Shown here one piece after another: positions 54,535 through 64,000 of a stretch of 64,000 nt of DNA (position 1 is its first letter; each line of letters starts with the position of its first letter). This DNA is from Kordia sp. SMS9 (GTDB taxonomy: Bacteria; Bacteroidota; Bacteroidia; Flavobacteriales; Flavobacteriaceae), in assembly GCF_003352465.1 (NCBI RefSeq), contig NZ_CP031153.1, forward strand, positions 4,798,001 to 4,862,000, written 5' to 3'. The notes under the pieces are model-generated. The model did no database searches and had not been told where the DNA came from. It saw only the letters and a program-made list of their open reading frames with translations. The translations under genes were made by a program, and so were the position numbers.

Positions 54535-54608
54535 TGATCGCGACAGGATTCGAACCTGTGACCGTCTGCTTAGAAGGCAGATGCTCTATCCAGCTGAGCT
54601 ACGCGACC
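54535..54608 (-). tRNA. tRNA-Arg (TCT)
   Basis: 74 nt without encoded CCA. Acceptor GGTCGCG pairs with CGCGATC (one G-T), discriminator A; D-arm AGCTCAGCTGGATAGAGC, anticodon loop TTCTAAG (anticodon TCT), T-arm CAGGTTCGAATCCTG. Confidence 0.95.
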
Positions 54609-54790
54609 GGACCGAGTGCTAAGAAAATGTCTGGTAGACATTTTTAACGAGAGTGCCAGCATGCGCGTGGACTTAATTCTCTTTACTCTATTTTTTTGTA
54701 AGTGGCAGGACTATTTCATGATCCTAAATAAGTTTGTAACAAATTAAAATGAACTTTAATTTGAAATAAAACTTACTACTCTTTTATTTG

Positions 54791-54865
54791 TCGGGGTGGC
54801 AGGATTCGAACCTGCGACCTCCGCGTCCCAAACGCGGCGCGATAACCGGGCTACGCTACACCCCG
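54791..54865 (-). tRNA. tRNA-Pro (TGG)
   Basis: 75 nt. Acceptor CGGGGTG / CACCCCG, discriminator A, anticodon loop TTTGGGA (anticodon TGG) on a CCGCG/CGCGG stem, T-arm CAGGTTCGAATCCTG. CCA not encoded. Confidence 0.95.
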
Positions 54866-54952
54866 AAAAATTTTTAATTCGTAGTGTAGTTTATCTCGAG
54901 CTATGTCGAGAGGCTACACCCCGAAAAATTTTAAATTCGTAGTGTAGTTTAT
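54855..54952. repeat. Tandem duplication of the tRNA-Pro 5' end and leader
   Basis: GCTACACCCCGAAAAATTT followed by TTCGTAGTGTAGTTTAT occurs at ~54855-54896 and again at ~54911-54952, with a weaker third start (CTACACCTTGAA) after it. The second copy holds only the first 11 bases of the tRNA. Confidence 0.7.
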
Positions 54953-55005
54953 TTCAAATAGAATTGAAAACTACACCTTGAAACAGTAATGTAATTCAAA
55001 AAAAG

Positions 55006-55087
55006 CGGAGAGACTGGGATTCGAACCCAGGCATCCCTAAGGATGACAGCTTAGCAGGCTGCTGCATTACCACTCTGCCACCTCTCC
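55006..55087 (-). tRNA. tRNA-Ser (GCT)
   Basis: About 82 nt with a long variable arm (CATCCTTAGGGATG). Acceptor GGAGAGG / TCTCTCC, anticodon loop CTGCTAA (anticodon GCT), T-arm CTGGGTTCGAATCCCAG, discriminator G. Confidence 0.95.
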
Positions 55088-55237
55088 AATATTCTTGATG
55101 AATTAAGAACTTACACAATTGTGAAATTGCGGTTGCAAATGTAACTGTTCATTTTGTATGAAGCAACTATTTCTGCACTTTTTTAGTCTTTTTTGACTAT
55201 TTTTTTTACAATAATTTAATTTTCAATTGACTACCTA

Positions 55238-57331
55238 TTATTCTGGATATTCAATTCGTAAATGATAGATATTGTTAAGCTTCTTTTTTAAGACTTTTTT
55301 AATGGTTACAATTTCTTTTAAAGTGATATCCGCATTCATAAATTGCAACTCGTCCATTTGCTTGTCTATGATTCGCTCTACGAAATCGTCTATTTTTTGT
55401 GAAGTCGGTTCTTTTAAACTTTTAGAAGCCGCTTCTACCGAATCTGCCATCATTAAAATTGCCGTTTCTTTCGAGAACGGAATCGGTCCTGGATATTGAA
55501 ATTTTTCTATAGAAACGTCTTCGTCAATTTCTTTGGCTTTTTGATAGAAGTAATACACTGTAGAAGTTCCGTGATGCGTTCTGATGAAATCTATAATTCT
55601 ATCGGGCAATTTGTTGCTTTTTGCGATTTCAATTCCGTCCAACACATGATCAATGATGGTTTTTGCACTTTCGTCAGGCGCTAATTCGTCATGTGGATTT
55701 ACGGAAGTTGCCTGATTTTCTATAAAAAACGTCGGATTGTTCATTTTTCCAATGTCATGATACAACGCTCCTACTCTCACTAACATTGTGTTGGCACCAA
55801 TTTCACTTGCTGCCGCTTCCGCGAGATTTGCCACTTGTAAGGAATGATGAAAAGTTCCTGGTGCCTCATTAGCAAGTCGCTTCAAAAGTTTAGAATTGGT
55901 GTCTGAAAGCTCCAACAACGACACATCTGACACGAGTCCAAAAATCTTTTCATAAATATAAATAAGCGGTTGCACAAATAACGTTGCCAATCCGCAAAGG
56001 GCAAATTGCATAAAGTATACCCAAATTATGTGTAAATCTCCCGATTCATTCATACTGAAAACTTCTGAAAATTTGATACCACCTTCATGCGTGATGTAAA
56101 ATGCAAAATACGCTACGATATAAATCAACGTGATCTGTCCGACAGAAATAAATAGATTCGCACGCTTATACAGTTCAGAAACGGTTAAAATGGTTACAAT
56201 TCCAGCAATGATCTGTAAAAAGATATATTCCGAACTATTCGGCACAATAAATCCTAGTAATAACACCGTAAGCACGTGCGCAAACAAGCCCAATCTGGCA
56301 TCAAAGAATGCTTTTAGAATGAGCGGCAAAATACACAACGGTACTACATATACATATTTGGTATTGTATTTTACAATCAGCGTTGTCAACACAATCATAA
56401 AGACAATATTCATAAAAATGAACGTGACTTTATTGTTGTTTTCATAGATTTCGGGACGGTATTTTCGGATGAACAACAACAACATCATCAACGCAAGCGC
56501 TACTAAAATGATGTAACCAAACACTATCCAATTGTAATTGGATTCATTCCAAACTTGCGATTCGTATTCTTTTTTGAGGGAAGCTAACTGTTCTAATTTT
56601 AACCCTTCCACAACTTCACCTTTGGCAATAATTCGAATGCCTTTTTGAACGTTACCACGTGTGGGAGAAATACTGTTCAACTCCGCTGCCAACACCGAAT
56701 TAGTATAGTCTTGGTTTGCCTTAACATTTGGTTCAATAATTTCAAAAAAGAGATTGTACAACAGCGTTTCATAACTTTCCAACGCGGTTCTTTCTACAAA
56801 CTCTTTGATATTGTCTTGAAGCGTATTAAGTTTGATAAAACTGTTGTAACTCACAATGCCTTTTTCTACATTGTCTTCCATCAGCACGACTAATTTGTCA
56901 AAATTGGACTCGTCAACCGTAGCAATGACGCCGTTTCTGTAAAAATTATCAAGCAACTGACCTGTTTTACGTTTCAAACTGTCAAATGCTTCTTTATCAA
57001 TAACACTGTCTAATGAAAAGAGTTTATCAAATTGCTCATCAAAGTCGTTTTTTACTTTAGCAAAAACCTCACTATCATATTCATAATAGGTTTTTGCATT
57101 GTTGGTGAGTTGTATTTTTTCAGCTTCTAGTTCTTCGGATGATTTGATAATAGGAAAATCAAACTGCGCAATTAAAGTTTCATACTGCCAAGGTTTTCCT
57201 TTTTGAAACTCATACTGAAACTTTCCCCCTTTCGGGAAAAGATATACTACTAAAACTGTGGTAAGAATGTGTAATAGTAGTTTATATAGAAACGATTGAT
57301 TTTTATATAATTTAGTGATGAGCTGCTTCAT
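55238..57331 (-). CDS. PgpH-like 7TM-HD phosphodiesterase
   Basis: A 697-residue inner-membrane protein of the 7TM-HD family, whose studied members (PgpH) hydrolyse cyclic di-AMP. One N-terminal transmembrane helix is followed by an extracytoplasmic domain (~45-265), seven helices (~270-460), and a cytoplasmic HD domain with HHSLQVANLAEAAA and the metal motif LYHDIGK (HD pair), later HHGT and MADSVEAAS. All metal-binding His/Asp positions look intact. It is the last gene before the tRNA cluster. It probably controls turgor and wall signalling via c-di-AMP. Confidence 0.88.
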   Translation of the reverse strand: MKQLITKLYKNQSFLYKLLLHILTTVLVVYLFPKGGKFQYEFQKGKPWQYETLIAQFDFPIIKSSEELEAEKIQLTNNAKTYYEYDSEVFAKVKNDFDEQFDKLFSLDSVIDKEAFDSLKRKTGQLLDNFYRNGVIATVDESNFDKLVVLMEDNVEKGIVSYNSFIKLNTLQDNIKEFVERTALESYETLLYNLFFEIIEPNVKANQDYTNSVLAAELNSISPTRGNVQKGIRIIAKGEVVEGLKLEQLASLKKEYESQVWNESNYNWIVFGYIILVALALMMLLLFIRKYRPEIYENNNKVTFIFMNIVFMIVLTTLIVKYNTKYVYVVPLCILPLILKAFFDARLGLFAHVLTVLLLGFIVPNSSEYIFLQIIAGIVTILTVSELYKRANLFISVGQITLIYIVAYFAFYITHEGGIKFSEVFSMNESGDLHIIWVYFMQFALCGLATLFVQPLIYIYEKIFGLVSDVSLLELSDTNSKLLKRLANEAPGTFHHSLQVANLAEAAASEIGANTMLVRVGALYHDIGKMNNPTFFIENQATSVNPHDELAPDESAKTIIDHVLDGIEIAKSNKLPDRIIDFIRTHHGTSTVYYFYQKAKEIDEDVSIEKFQYPGPIPFSKETAILMMADSVEAASKSLKEPTSQKIDDFVERIIDKQMDELQFMNADITLKEIVTIKKVLKKKLNNIYHLRIEYPE

Positions 57332-57552
57332 TAAACGAATATAGGTAATATGTAAAAGTAATCAAACTTCGTACAACTTAATATTTGGGGTTATCGTTTT
57401 TTGATGTTTGGAAAGAAGTGATTGCCGTGTGTAATTTTTTGTTCTTAAACTTGTCACAAAAATCATTAGCTTTTATTGCTTAATTGATAATTTATACGGA
57501 ATTCTTCTAAAAAATAATTAAATTCGCAGCTATTAAACCATACGCAAAAATC

Positions 57553-58731
57553 ATGAGTAAAAAAGTTGTTATTGTTGCAGCTGCTAGAACTCCTATCGGA
57601 AGTTTTTTAGGCGCATTATCCACGATACCTGCTCCAAAGTTGGGAGCTACAGCCATCAAAGGCGCTTTGGCGCAAATAAATTTGGCTCCCGAACATGTTG
57701 AAGAAGTAATTATGGGAAATGTTGTACAAGCTGGTACAGGACAAGCTCCTGCAAGACAAGCCGCTATTTTTGCTGGAATTCCCGATACAGTTCCTTGTAC
57801 TACGGTAAATAAAGTATGTGCTTCTGGAATGAAAGCTGTCATGCAAGCAGCACAAGCTATTGCTTTAGGTGATGCTGCTATTGTAGTTGCTGGAGGAATG
57901 GAAAACATGAGTTTAATTCCACATTACTACCACGCAAGAAAAGCGACAAAATTTGGTCCTGCCAAGATGGAAGATGGAATGCAGCGTGATGGTTTGGTAG
58001 ATGTGTATGACAATGTTGCCATGGGCGTTTGTGCAGATGCATGCGCCACAGAATACGAATTTTCAAGGGAAGACCAAGACGCGTTTGCAATTCAGTCGTA
58101 CGAGCGTTCTGCAAAAGCGTGGGCAGATGGGAAGTTTGCAAACGAAGTGGTTCCTGTGGAAGTTCCACAACGAAGAGGTGAGCCGATTGTTGTCAATGAA
58201 GATGAAGAGTACAAAAACGTAAAAATGGAAAAGATTCCTAATTTACGAGCTGCCTTTACCAAAGATGGTACGGTAACTGCTGCCAATGCTTCCACGATTA
58301 ATGACGGTGCTGGAGCCATGGTATTGATGAGTGCTGAAAAAGCTGCTGAACTAGGATTGACACCTTTAGCAACTGTAAAAGGATACGCAGATGCAGCACA
58401 TGAGCCAAAATGGTTTACAACAGCGCCTGCAAAAGCATTACCAAAAGCGTTGGCGAAAGCAGATATAAGCATGGATGAGGTGGATTATTTTGAATTTAAC
58501 GAAGCATTTTCTGTGGTTGGACTGGCGAATATGAAAATTTTAGGACTTTCTGACGATAAGGTAAATGTAAATGGTGGCGCGGTTTCTTTAGGACATCCGC
58601 TTGGTTGTTCTGGAGTGCGAATTTTGATTACATTGCTTAGTGTATTGGAACAAAATAATGCAAAAATTGGAGCGGCAGCAATCTGTAATGGTGGCGGTGG
58701 CGCTTCTGCATTTGTTATAGAAAGAGCTTAA
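57553..58731 (+). CDS. Acetyl-CoA C-acetyltransferase (thiolase)
   Basis: A 392-residue thiolase joining or splitting acetyl-CoA units. Cys89 (NKVCASGMKA) is the acyl-accepting nucleophile, His348 (SLGHPLGCSG) and Cys378 (ICNGGGGAS) complete the active site. The length and ANASTINDGAG motif fit the biosynthetic/AtoB-PhaA type. Neighbours give no pathway. It reads divergently from the PgpH-like gene. Confidence 0.93.
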   Translation: MSKKVVIVAAARTPIGSFLGALSTIPAPKLGATAIKGALAQINLAPEHVEEVIMGNVVQAGTGQAPARQAAIFAGIPDTVPCTTVNKVCASGMKAVMQAAQAIALGDAAIVVAGGMENMSLIPHYYHARKATKFGPAKMEDGMQRDGLVDVYDNVAMGVCADACATEYEFSREDQDAFAIQSYERSAKAWADGKFANEVVPVEVPQRRGEPIVVNEDEEYKNVKMEKIPNLRAAFTKDGTVTAANASTINDGAGAMVLMSAEKAAELGLTPLATVKGYADAAHEPKWFTTAPAKALPKALAKADISMDEVDYFEFNEAFSVVGLANMKILGLSDDKVNVNGGAVSLGHPLGCSGVRILITLLSVLEQNNAKIGAAAICNGGGGASAFVIERA

Positions 58732-58765
58732 TTTTCCCATGCTAAAAAACACCGAATTTTAATCC

Positions 58766-59512
58766 ATGCAATACGGAATTTGCAATTTGAGTATTGTTCC
58801 GCTTCGTGCAGAACCAACCGATACGAGTGAACTTGTATCGCAAGTACTATATGGAGAACATTTTAAAGTATTGGAGCAACGCAAAAAATGGAGTCGCATT
58901 CGCATTGCGTTTGACACTTATGAAGGTTGGATTGACAATAAACAGTACCTAGAAATTACCGAAGACATCTATAAAGAAAAAGACAAAGAGGAGCTAATTT
59001 TATCTTCCGATTTGGTAGAATTTGTTACGGATGAATCGCTCTTAATGCCCATTCCGATTGGTTCTGTTTTAAATTCACTGGAATTTCTTTCGCACCAACA
59101 TGATGGAAATACCGTAAGCGGAATTATTTCCAAAGAGAATATTATTAAAACTTCGTATATGTATTTGGGCGCTCCGTATTTGTGGGGTGGAAAAACACCT
59201 TTCGGAATCGATTGTTCAGGATTTACCCAAATGGTGTATAAGCTGAATGGTTATCAACTTTTGCGTGATGCTTCTCAGCAAGCTACACAAGGAGAAGCGT
59301 TAAGTTTTATAGAAGAAAGTGAACCTGGTGATTTGGCATTTTTTGACAATGAAGAAGGCACTATTATTCATGTGGGAATCATTATGGAGGATAATTATAT
59401 CATTCACGCACACGGAAAAGTTCGGATAGATCGTATTGATCATTCAGGAATTTTTAATGTAGAGACACATCGACACACGCACAGACTTCGTGTGATTAAA
59501 AAGATTATTTAG
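58766..59512 (+). CDS. NlpC/P60 cell-wall hydrolase with SH3 domain
   Basis: A 248-residue C40 peptidase expected to cut peptidoglycan stem peptides. An N-terminal SH3b-like domain (~1-65, VPLRAEPTDTSELVSQVLYGEHF) and a second small beta region precede the catalytic domain (~125-248): Cys150 (GIDCSGF), His202 (IIHVGI) and His214 (IIHAHG). No signal peptide is seen, as in several YkfC-like dipeptide hydrolases, suggesting cytoplasmic murein recycling instead of wall cleavage. It lies 34 bp after the thiolase gene. Confidence 0.88.
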   Translation: MQYGICNLSIVPLRAEPTDTSELVSQVLYGEHFKVLEQRKKWSRIRIAFDTYEGWIDNKQYLEITEDIYKEKDKEELILSSDLVEFVTDESLLMPIPIGSVLNSLEFLSHQHDGNTVSGIISKENIIKTSYMYLGAPYLWGGKTPFGIDCSGFTQMVYKLNGYQLLRDASQQATQGEALSFIEESEPGDLAFFDNEEGTIIHVGIIMEDNYIIHAHGKVRIDRIDHSGIFNVETHRHTHRLRVIKKII

Positions 59513-59554
59513 TTCTTCTAAAAAAGTTCTAAATACATATAAAAATTACAACAT

Positions 59555-59586
59555 AAAAAAACCTCGCAAATTGCGAGGTTTTTAGT
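59555..59586. terminator. Bidirectional terminator
   Basis: AAAACCTCGC / GCGAGGTTTT perfect stem with a 5-nt loop between convergent genes. Confidence 0.92.
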
Positions 59587-59602
59587 TTTTACACGTTAAG
59601 AA

Positions 59603-60886
59603 TTACTGTCCTAACTCTGCTAATTTAGCTTTTACTTGTTTGAATTTTTCATCTTCACCTAAGAAAGAATACAATCCTTTTAATTGCTTTAAGATGCCAA
59701 CATCGTCTGGTACACTTACAATGATTCCTTCTAATATTGATAGTGATTCTTTGTATAATGAAATTTGTTGTTTTTGGAACTCTTCAAACTTCTTATTATC
59801 CGCAGAAGAATTTCCTAATTCATTCATCTTATCAACTACTTCAGAAGCTTCATCTAAATATGTTTTGGATAAGTTTACTGCTGCATTTACATAGCCTGGA
59901 TCTAGCTCCAATACTTTTCTGTACGCTGCTCTCGCTTCTTCTACATCGCCATTTTCACCACTGATTACTCCAATATTGTAATACGAATCTACATCGTTTG
60001 GATTTTTGGTAATAATCTCTTTCATGATTTCTTTAAACTTAGCTGTATCGCCCATTTTGTAGTAGATATTTCCTTTGGTCAATAACAAAGAAGGATCGTC
60101 TGGACTCACTTTGATTGCGTCTTCTACTGCCGCTAAGGCTTTTTCATTATCACCAACATGATTGGTATAAATCCAAGAAATATTTTTTACGATTTCTGGT
60201 AATCTTGATTTCGTTTTTTCTTGTGTAGGACTTGCATGTGATTTAGATCTAACAGATAAATCTCTAATGTTTTTGTCTTGGAAAGGTTCTTTTTTTCCTG
60301 TGGCTACATTGATGGCAAAATACTTTGTTTTTACTCCCGTATATTCCATGTCTTTTAAGTCTTCATAATACTTTAACGCAGTATTATAATCCTTTCCTGA
60401 GATTGAATTGGAAGCAGCAAAGTAAAGTAAGTCTTTATTTTCTGGCTGTAAGGTGTACGCCGTATGTAAAAGACTTGATGCATTCGCATTATCTTTAGCA
60501 TTTTGAGCCGCAATTGCTTTGTCTACCAATTTACCAACCATGGTTTGTAAATTTGGTTTCGCTTCTTTCGTATACTCAAATTTCTTTTGCTCTTTTTCAA
60601 ATGCTAGTAACTTGTTATAAGCTTCACCTGCAGTTTTTAAAGAAGCGTCCGCGTCCATTCCTTTATCAGCTAAATTCTGGTACGTTTTACCTTTTAAAAA
60701 GTAATATTTTGCTTTGTATTTAGCTTCAGCGCTTTCAATTGTTCCAGAAAGTCCTTCCAAAATGCTTTTTGCTTCAGTAGGATTCTCTTTTTTCAATGCT
60801 TTCTCAGCGGCTTTTAATTCTTTCTTTTGTGCAAAAGAAAAGGCTGTCATCAACAGTGCTGAAAAAATTAAAATGGTTTTCTTCAT
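59603..60886 (-). CDS. Exported TPR protein
   Basis: A 427-residue protein with a signal peptide (MKKTILIFSALLMTAFSFAQ) and tetratricopeptide repeats through most of its length, best seen at NEKALAAVEDAIKVSPDDPSLLLTKGNIYYKMGD and NDVDSYYNIGVISGENGDVEEARAAYRKVLELDPGYV. It starts 40 bp after the gyrA stop on the same strand, a conserved neighbour arrangement in Flavobacteriia, and may be co-transcribed with gyrA. A scaffold role in the periplasm is likely; partners unknown. Confidence 0.85.
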   Translation of the reverse strand: MKKTILIFSALLMTAFSFAQKKELKAAEKALKKENPTEAKSILEGLSGTIESAEAKYKAKYYFLKGKTYQNLADKGMDADASLKTAGEAYNKLLAFEKEQKKFEYTKEAKPNLQTMVGKLVDKAIAAQNAKDNANASSLLHTAYTLQPENKDLLYFAASNSISGKDYNTALKYYEDLKDMEYTGVKTKYFAINVATGKKEPFQDKNIRDLSVRSKSHASPTQEKTKSRLPEIVKNISWIYTNHVGDNEKALAAVEDAIKVSPDDPSLLLTKGNIYYKMGDTAKFKEIMKEIITKNPNDVDSYYNIGVISGENGDVEEARAAYRKVLELDPGYVNAAVNLSKTYLDEASEVVDKMNELGNSSADNKKFEEFQKQQISLYKESLSILEGIIVSVPDDVGILKQLKGLYSFLGEDEKFKQVKAKLAELGQ

Positions 60887-60926
60887 TTTGTAAATGTTTA
60901 AAATAATTGAGGTTTTTTATTTGTTA

Positions 60927-63467
60927 TTATTCTTGTGATTCTTGCTCACTACTGTTATCCATATCAACTGCCGTGCCATTTTCTGGAGTGTCAATATTTT
61001 CAGCATCTTCTATTACATCTTCATCTTCTTGCTCGTTGCGAACTTTGGCAACTGCAGCAATAGAATCTTTTCCTTTAATATTGATCAATCGAACACCTTG
61101 AGTCGCTCTTCCCATAACTCTTAAATCAGCAACTGCCATACGAATTGCAATTCCTGATTTGTTGATAATCATCAAACCGTCTTCATCCGTTACGTTTTTA
61201 ATCGCTACTAATTGTCCCGTTTTTTCAGTCACAGAAATGGTCTTCACTCCTTTTCCGCCACGATTGGTAATTCGGTAATCTTCTAAGCTAGATCGTTTTC
61301 CATATCCGTTTTCAGAAACTACTAAGATATTGCTTTCCATATCGTTTACAGCAACCATACCTACAACTTCATCGTTGTCATCTGCAAGCCTGATTCCACG
61401 AACTCCAGAAGCATTTCTTCCCATTGGGCGCGTTTTTTCTTCTTCAAAACGAATGGCTTTCCCCGATTTTACAGCCAACATTACTTGACTGTTTCCAGTG
61501 GTTAACTTCGCTTCTAGCAATTCGTCACCATCTTTAATGGTAATTGCATTGATACCATTGGTACGCGGACGTGAATACTGTTCTAAAGGCGTTTTCTTCA
61601 CTTGCCCTTTTTTCGTAGCCATAATCACATAATGATTATTGATGTATTCTTCGTCTTTTAGGTTTTGCGTACAGATAAATGCTTTTACCTTATCATCTTT
61701 TTCAATATTGATTAAGTTCTGAATCGCTCTACCTTTCGATGTTTTGCTTCCTTCTGGAATTTCATATACACGCATCCAGAAACATTTTCCTCTTTGCGTA
61801 AAGAATAACATATATTGGTGATTGGTTCCAACAAATAAATGCTCTAAGAAATCCTCATTTCGTGTCGCACTTCCTTTTTGTCCAACACCACCACGGTTTT
61901 GTTTTTTGTATTCTGTTAACGAAGTACGTTTAATGTATCCTGCATGTGAAATGGTAATCACTACTTTTTCATCCGGAATTAAATCTTCAATACTTACATC
62001 GCCACCTGCATATTCGATCATTGAACGACGTTCGTCTCCGTATTTATCTTTGATGACTGCCAATTCTTCTTTAATGATGTCCATTCTTCTTGACTTGTTT
62101 GCCAAAATATCACGGTAATCTTCAATACTTTTCATGATGTCATCATACTCTGCACGCAACTTGTCTTGTTCCAGGCCTGTTAACTGGCGTAATCGCATTT
62201 CCACAATCGCCTTCGCTTGAATTTCTGTCAATTCAAAACGTTTGATCAAGTTGTTACGCGCATCTTCCGCATTTTGCGAACCACGAATAATGGCAATTAC
62301 CTCATCAATATTATCAGAAGCAATAATTAATCCTTCTAAAATATGGGCGCGTTCTTCAGCTTTTTTAAGCTCATATTGCGTTCTACGTGTTACGACTTCA
62401 TGTCTGTGTTCCACAAAGTGATGAATCATTTCTTTCAGATTCAACAATTGTGGACGTCCATGAACTAATGCAATATTATTTACACTAAAAGACGACTGTA
62501 ATGCAGTGTACTTATATAATTTATTTAAAACGATGTTTGGAATTGCGTCACGTTTCAAAATGTACACAATGCGCATTCCTTTTCTATCTGATTCATCACG
62601 AATCGAAGAAATACCATCAATCTTTTTATCATTAATCAAATCGGCAGTTTTCTTAATCATGTCTGCCTTGTTGACTTGATATGGAATTTCAGTAACAATG
62701 ATACATTCTCTTCCTTGCACTTCTTCCATAACGGCTTTTCCACGCATGACAACTCGTCCGCGTCCTGTTTTAAACGCTTCACGTACGCCATCATATCCAT
62801 AAATGATTCCACCTGTTGGGAAATCGGGTGCTTTTACGTGCTGAATTAATTCATCAATTTCAATGTCATTATTATCAATATACGCGTGAATTCCGTCTAT
62901 GACTTCCGACAAATTGTGTGGTGGCATATTCGTTGCCATACCTACTGCAATCCCTGAAGCTCCATTAATTAGTAAGCCAGGAACACGAGTTGGTAATACT
63001 GTTGGTTCCTTTAACGTATCGTCAAAATTTAGGGAATGGTCTACGGTGTCTTTATCAATATCTGCCAACATATCATCGGATATCTTGCGCATTCTTGCTT
63101 CCGTATAACGCATTGCTGCAGGACTATCACCATCAATAGATCCGAAGTTTCCTTGTCCGTCTACCAACATATAACGCAGACTCCATTCTTGCGCCATACG
63201 CACCATAGCGTCGTATACAGAGGTGTCACCATGCGGGTGATACTTTCCTAATACTTCACCTACGATTCTTGCAGATTTTTTATGAGCGGAACTGGATCTC
63301 ACTCCAAGTTCGTGCATTCCGAACAATACTCTTCGGTGAACGGGTTTCATACCATCTCTTACATCTGGAAGTGCACGTGACACAATGACTGACATCGAGT
63401 AATCGATGTAAGCAGACTTCATCTCATCTTCAATATTAATGGGGATTAACTTTTCTCCTTCTGCCAT
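60927..63467 (-). CDS. gyrA: DNA gyrase subunit A
   Basis: An 846-residue GyrA, the breakage-reunion subunit of DNA gyrase. Catalytic Tyr121 lies in [10 protein letters not shown]. The winged-helix QRDR reads [12 protein letters not shown] with Thr82 and Asp86; Thr at this site is the normal flavobacterial state and not a resistance mutation. The C-terminal pinwheel begins with the GyrA box QNRGGVG (after LTEYKK), which marks true gyrase over topoisomerase IV. The tail is acidic. The start ATG 63467 gives the usual N-terminus ([16 protein letters not shown]). Confidence 0.97.
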   Translation of the reverse strand: MAEGEKLIPINIEDEMKSAYIDYSMSVIVSRALPDVRDGMKPVHRRVLFGMHELGVRSSSAHKKSARIVGEVLGKYHPHGDTSVYDAMVRMAQEWSLRYMLVDGQGNFGSIDGDSPAAMRYTEARMRKISDDMLADIDKDTVDHSLNFDDTLKEPTVLPTRVPGLLINGASGIAVGMATNMPPHNLSEVIDGIHAYIDNNDIEIDELIQHVKAPDFPTGGIIYGYDGVREAFKTGRGRVVMRGKAVMEEVQGRECIIVTEIPYQVNKADMIKKTADLINDKKIDGISSIRDESDRKGMRIVYILKRDAIPNIVLNKLYKYTALQSSFSVNNIALVHGRPQLLNLKEMIHHFVEHRHEVVTRRTQYELKKAEERAHILEGLIIASDNIDEVIAIIRGSQNAEDARNNLIKRFELTEIQAKAIVEMRLRQLTGLEQDKLRAEYDDIMKSIEDYRDILANKSRRMDIIKEELAVIKDKYGDERRSMIEYAGGDVSIEDLIPDEKVVITISHAGYIKRTSLTEYKKQNRGGVGQKGSATRNEDFLEHLFVGTNHQYMLFFTQRGKCFWMRVYEIPEGSKTSKGRAIQNLINIEKDDKVKAFICTQNLKDEEYINNHYVIMATKKGQVKKTPLEQYSRPRTNGINAITIKDGDELLEAKLTTGNSQVMLAVKSGKAIRFEEEKTRPMGRNASGVRGIRLADDNDEVVGMVAVNDMESNILVVSENGYGKRSSLEDYRITNRGGKGVKTISVTEKTGQLVAIKNVTDEDGLMIINKSGIAIRMAVADLRVMGRATQGVRLINIKGKDSIAAVAKVRNEQEDEDVIEDAENIDTPENGTAVDMDNSSEQESQE

Positions 63468-63672
63468 GTATTTTTAGTTTTAATATTTCGAGTTTTACAA
63501 ATCGAGCCAATATACAACATTTACTAGTATTCAGCGAGGGTTTTAGAGGGCATTTTAACGTTTTTTTATTAACAATTTTTGATAAGTTTTTTACATTATT
63601 ACGTCTTATTCTTTGAAATGAATAATTTTTTTCATGAATTGCGTTAAATATGCTGACATAGCGGAACAATTT

Positions 63673-63703
63673 TTGTATTATTCAGTTTGAAGTAGTAATT
63701 TTA
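63673..63703 (+). promoter_or_regulatory. clpC promoter candidate
   Basis: TTG, a 20-nt spacer, then TAATTTTA, one mismatch from TAnnTTTG, 22 nt before the clpC ATG. Confidence 0.35.
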
Positions 63704-63725
63704 ATGTCGAAAGGAAATAATATAT

Positions 63726-64000
63726 ATGGATGATAATTTCTCCCCAAGGGTAAAGGATGTAATAGCCTACAGCAAGGAAGAAGCATTGCGTCTCGGCCAT
63801 GATTTCATTGGCACAGAACATTTAATGCTCGGACTTCTTCGTGACGGAAGCGGCAAAGCCATCAACATTTTAAACGCATTAGATGTCGATTTGACACATT
63901 TGCGTCGAAAAGTTGAGATTTTGAGTCCTGCCAACCCCAATGTGGCAGTCGCACCAAACGAAAAGCGCAATTTACACCTAACCAGACAAGCAGAGAGGGC
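63726..64000 (+). CDS. clpC: ATP-dependent Clp protease ATPase ClpC (5' part)
   Basis: The first 91 codons of a Clp/Hsp100 ATPase; the rest lies beyond the window. MDDNFSPRVKDVIAYSKEEALRLGHDFIGTEHLMLGLLRDGSGKAINIL is the Clp N-terminal repeat domain of ClpC, which binds substrates or adaptors and feeds ClpP. Divergent from gyrA. Confidence 0.92.
   Translation, partial: MDDNFSPRVKDVIAYSKEEALRLGHDFIGTEHLMLGLLRDGSGKAINILNALDVDLTHLRRKVEILSPANPNVAVAPNEKRNLHLTRQAER

Larger units (their letters stand above)
49744..54550. mobile_element. Putative small genomic island at tRNA-Arg(TCT)
   Basis: The interval is bounded by identical 17-bp direct repeats equal to the tRNA 3' end, the usual result of tyrosine-integrase insertion. 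It contains a TOTE-type primase-helicase gene, a toxin-antitoxin pair and a DUF6155 gene, all cargo typical of defence islands, and is more AT-rich than its surroundings. No integrase or transfer gene is visible, so it would be a non-autonomous or decayed element. Confidence 0.5.

Noticed and set aside
63200-63240. Thr at the GyrA position where E. coli has Ser83, possible quinolone resistance
   Set aside because: Thr82 is the usual wild-type residue in Flavobacterium-type GyrA, so it gives no evidence of a resistance mutation.

Overview
The window is chromosomal DNA of a marine-type member of the Flavobacteriaceae (phylum Bacteroidota). The evidence is the low GC content, the rarity of Shine-Dalgarno sites, -7 boxes of the TAnnTTTG type, SusC/FecA-style receptors with a carboxypeptidase-regulatory-like N-terminus, an imelysin/DUF4856/HTTM iron cluster, a serine-palmitoyltransferase-like enzyme, and a GyrA with Thr at the quinolone hot spot. 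The R-body gene next to a LytTR two-component system recalls Kordia-like genomes. That genus guess is inference.

Layout. 1-6218 (minus): putative iron-acquisition cluster of DUF4856 lipoprotein, imelysin lipoprotein, HTTM membrane protein and a TonB-dependent receptor that runs off the left edge. 6515-18699: housekeeping and envelope genes (NTF2-like protein, SPT-like enzyme, cysteine synthase family, S9 oligopeptidase, YbaB, repeat-rich OmpA protein, YegP-like protein, threonine aldolase, large zinc protease). 18839-23348: prfB with a programmed +1 frameshift, an ArsC-like protein and an outer-membrane receptor, separated by repeat-rich spacers.

23511-30434 is the most unusual block. It holds an Asp/Asn hydroxylase-like protein, an R-body protein (RebB family), three linked genes whose products end in the same SRGTVTTVTQPT tag, a TPR histidine kinase overlapping a LytTR response regulator, and a LecA-like lectin gene. 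Two of the tagged genes and the lectin gene carry the same ~30-nt element just upstream of their start codons, which ties the lectin to the R-body neighbourhood as a putative regulon.

30658-34650 is an operon of an enolase-superfamily N-acylamino-acid racemase-like enzyme, an N-acyl-D-amino-acid deacylase, a GNAT acetyltransferase and a cysteine-dioxygenase-like cupin, consistent with interconversion or salvage of D-amino acids. 34826-39283: esterase, an SbtA-type bicarbonate transporter with two small genes divergent from a LysR regulator, and a small PAS-like membrane gene pair. 39784-40216 is a decayed secreted-protein gene. 40427-47683 encodes a 2418-residue secreted metalloprotease with six leucine-rich-repeat modules, followed upstream by a 7TM-DISM/LuxR-type sensor-regulator.

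49744-54550 looks like a small island at the 3' end of tRNA-Arg(TCT). It is bounded by 17-bp copies of the tRNA end and carries a TOTE-type primase-helicase, a ParE/RelE-like toxin with its antitoxin, and a DUF6155 gene. No integrase is visible. 54535-55087 is a tRNA cluster (Arg, Pro, Ser). 55238-64000 returns to core genes: PgpH-like HD phosphohydrolase, thiolase, NlpC/P60 hydrolase, TPR protein, gyrA and the 5' end of clpC.
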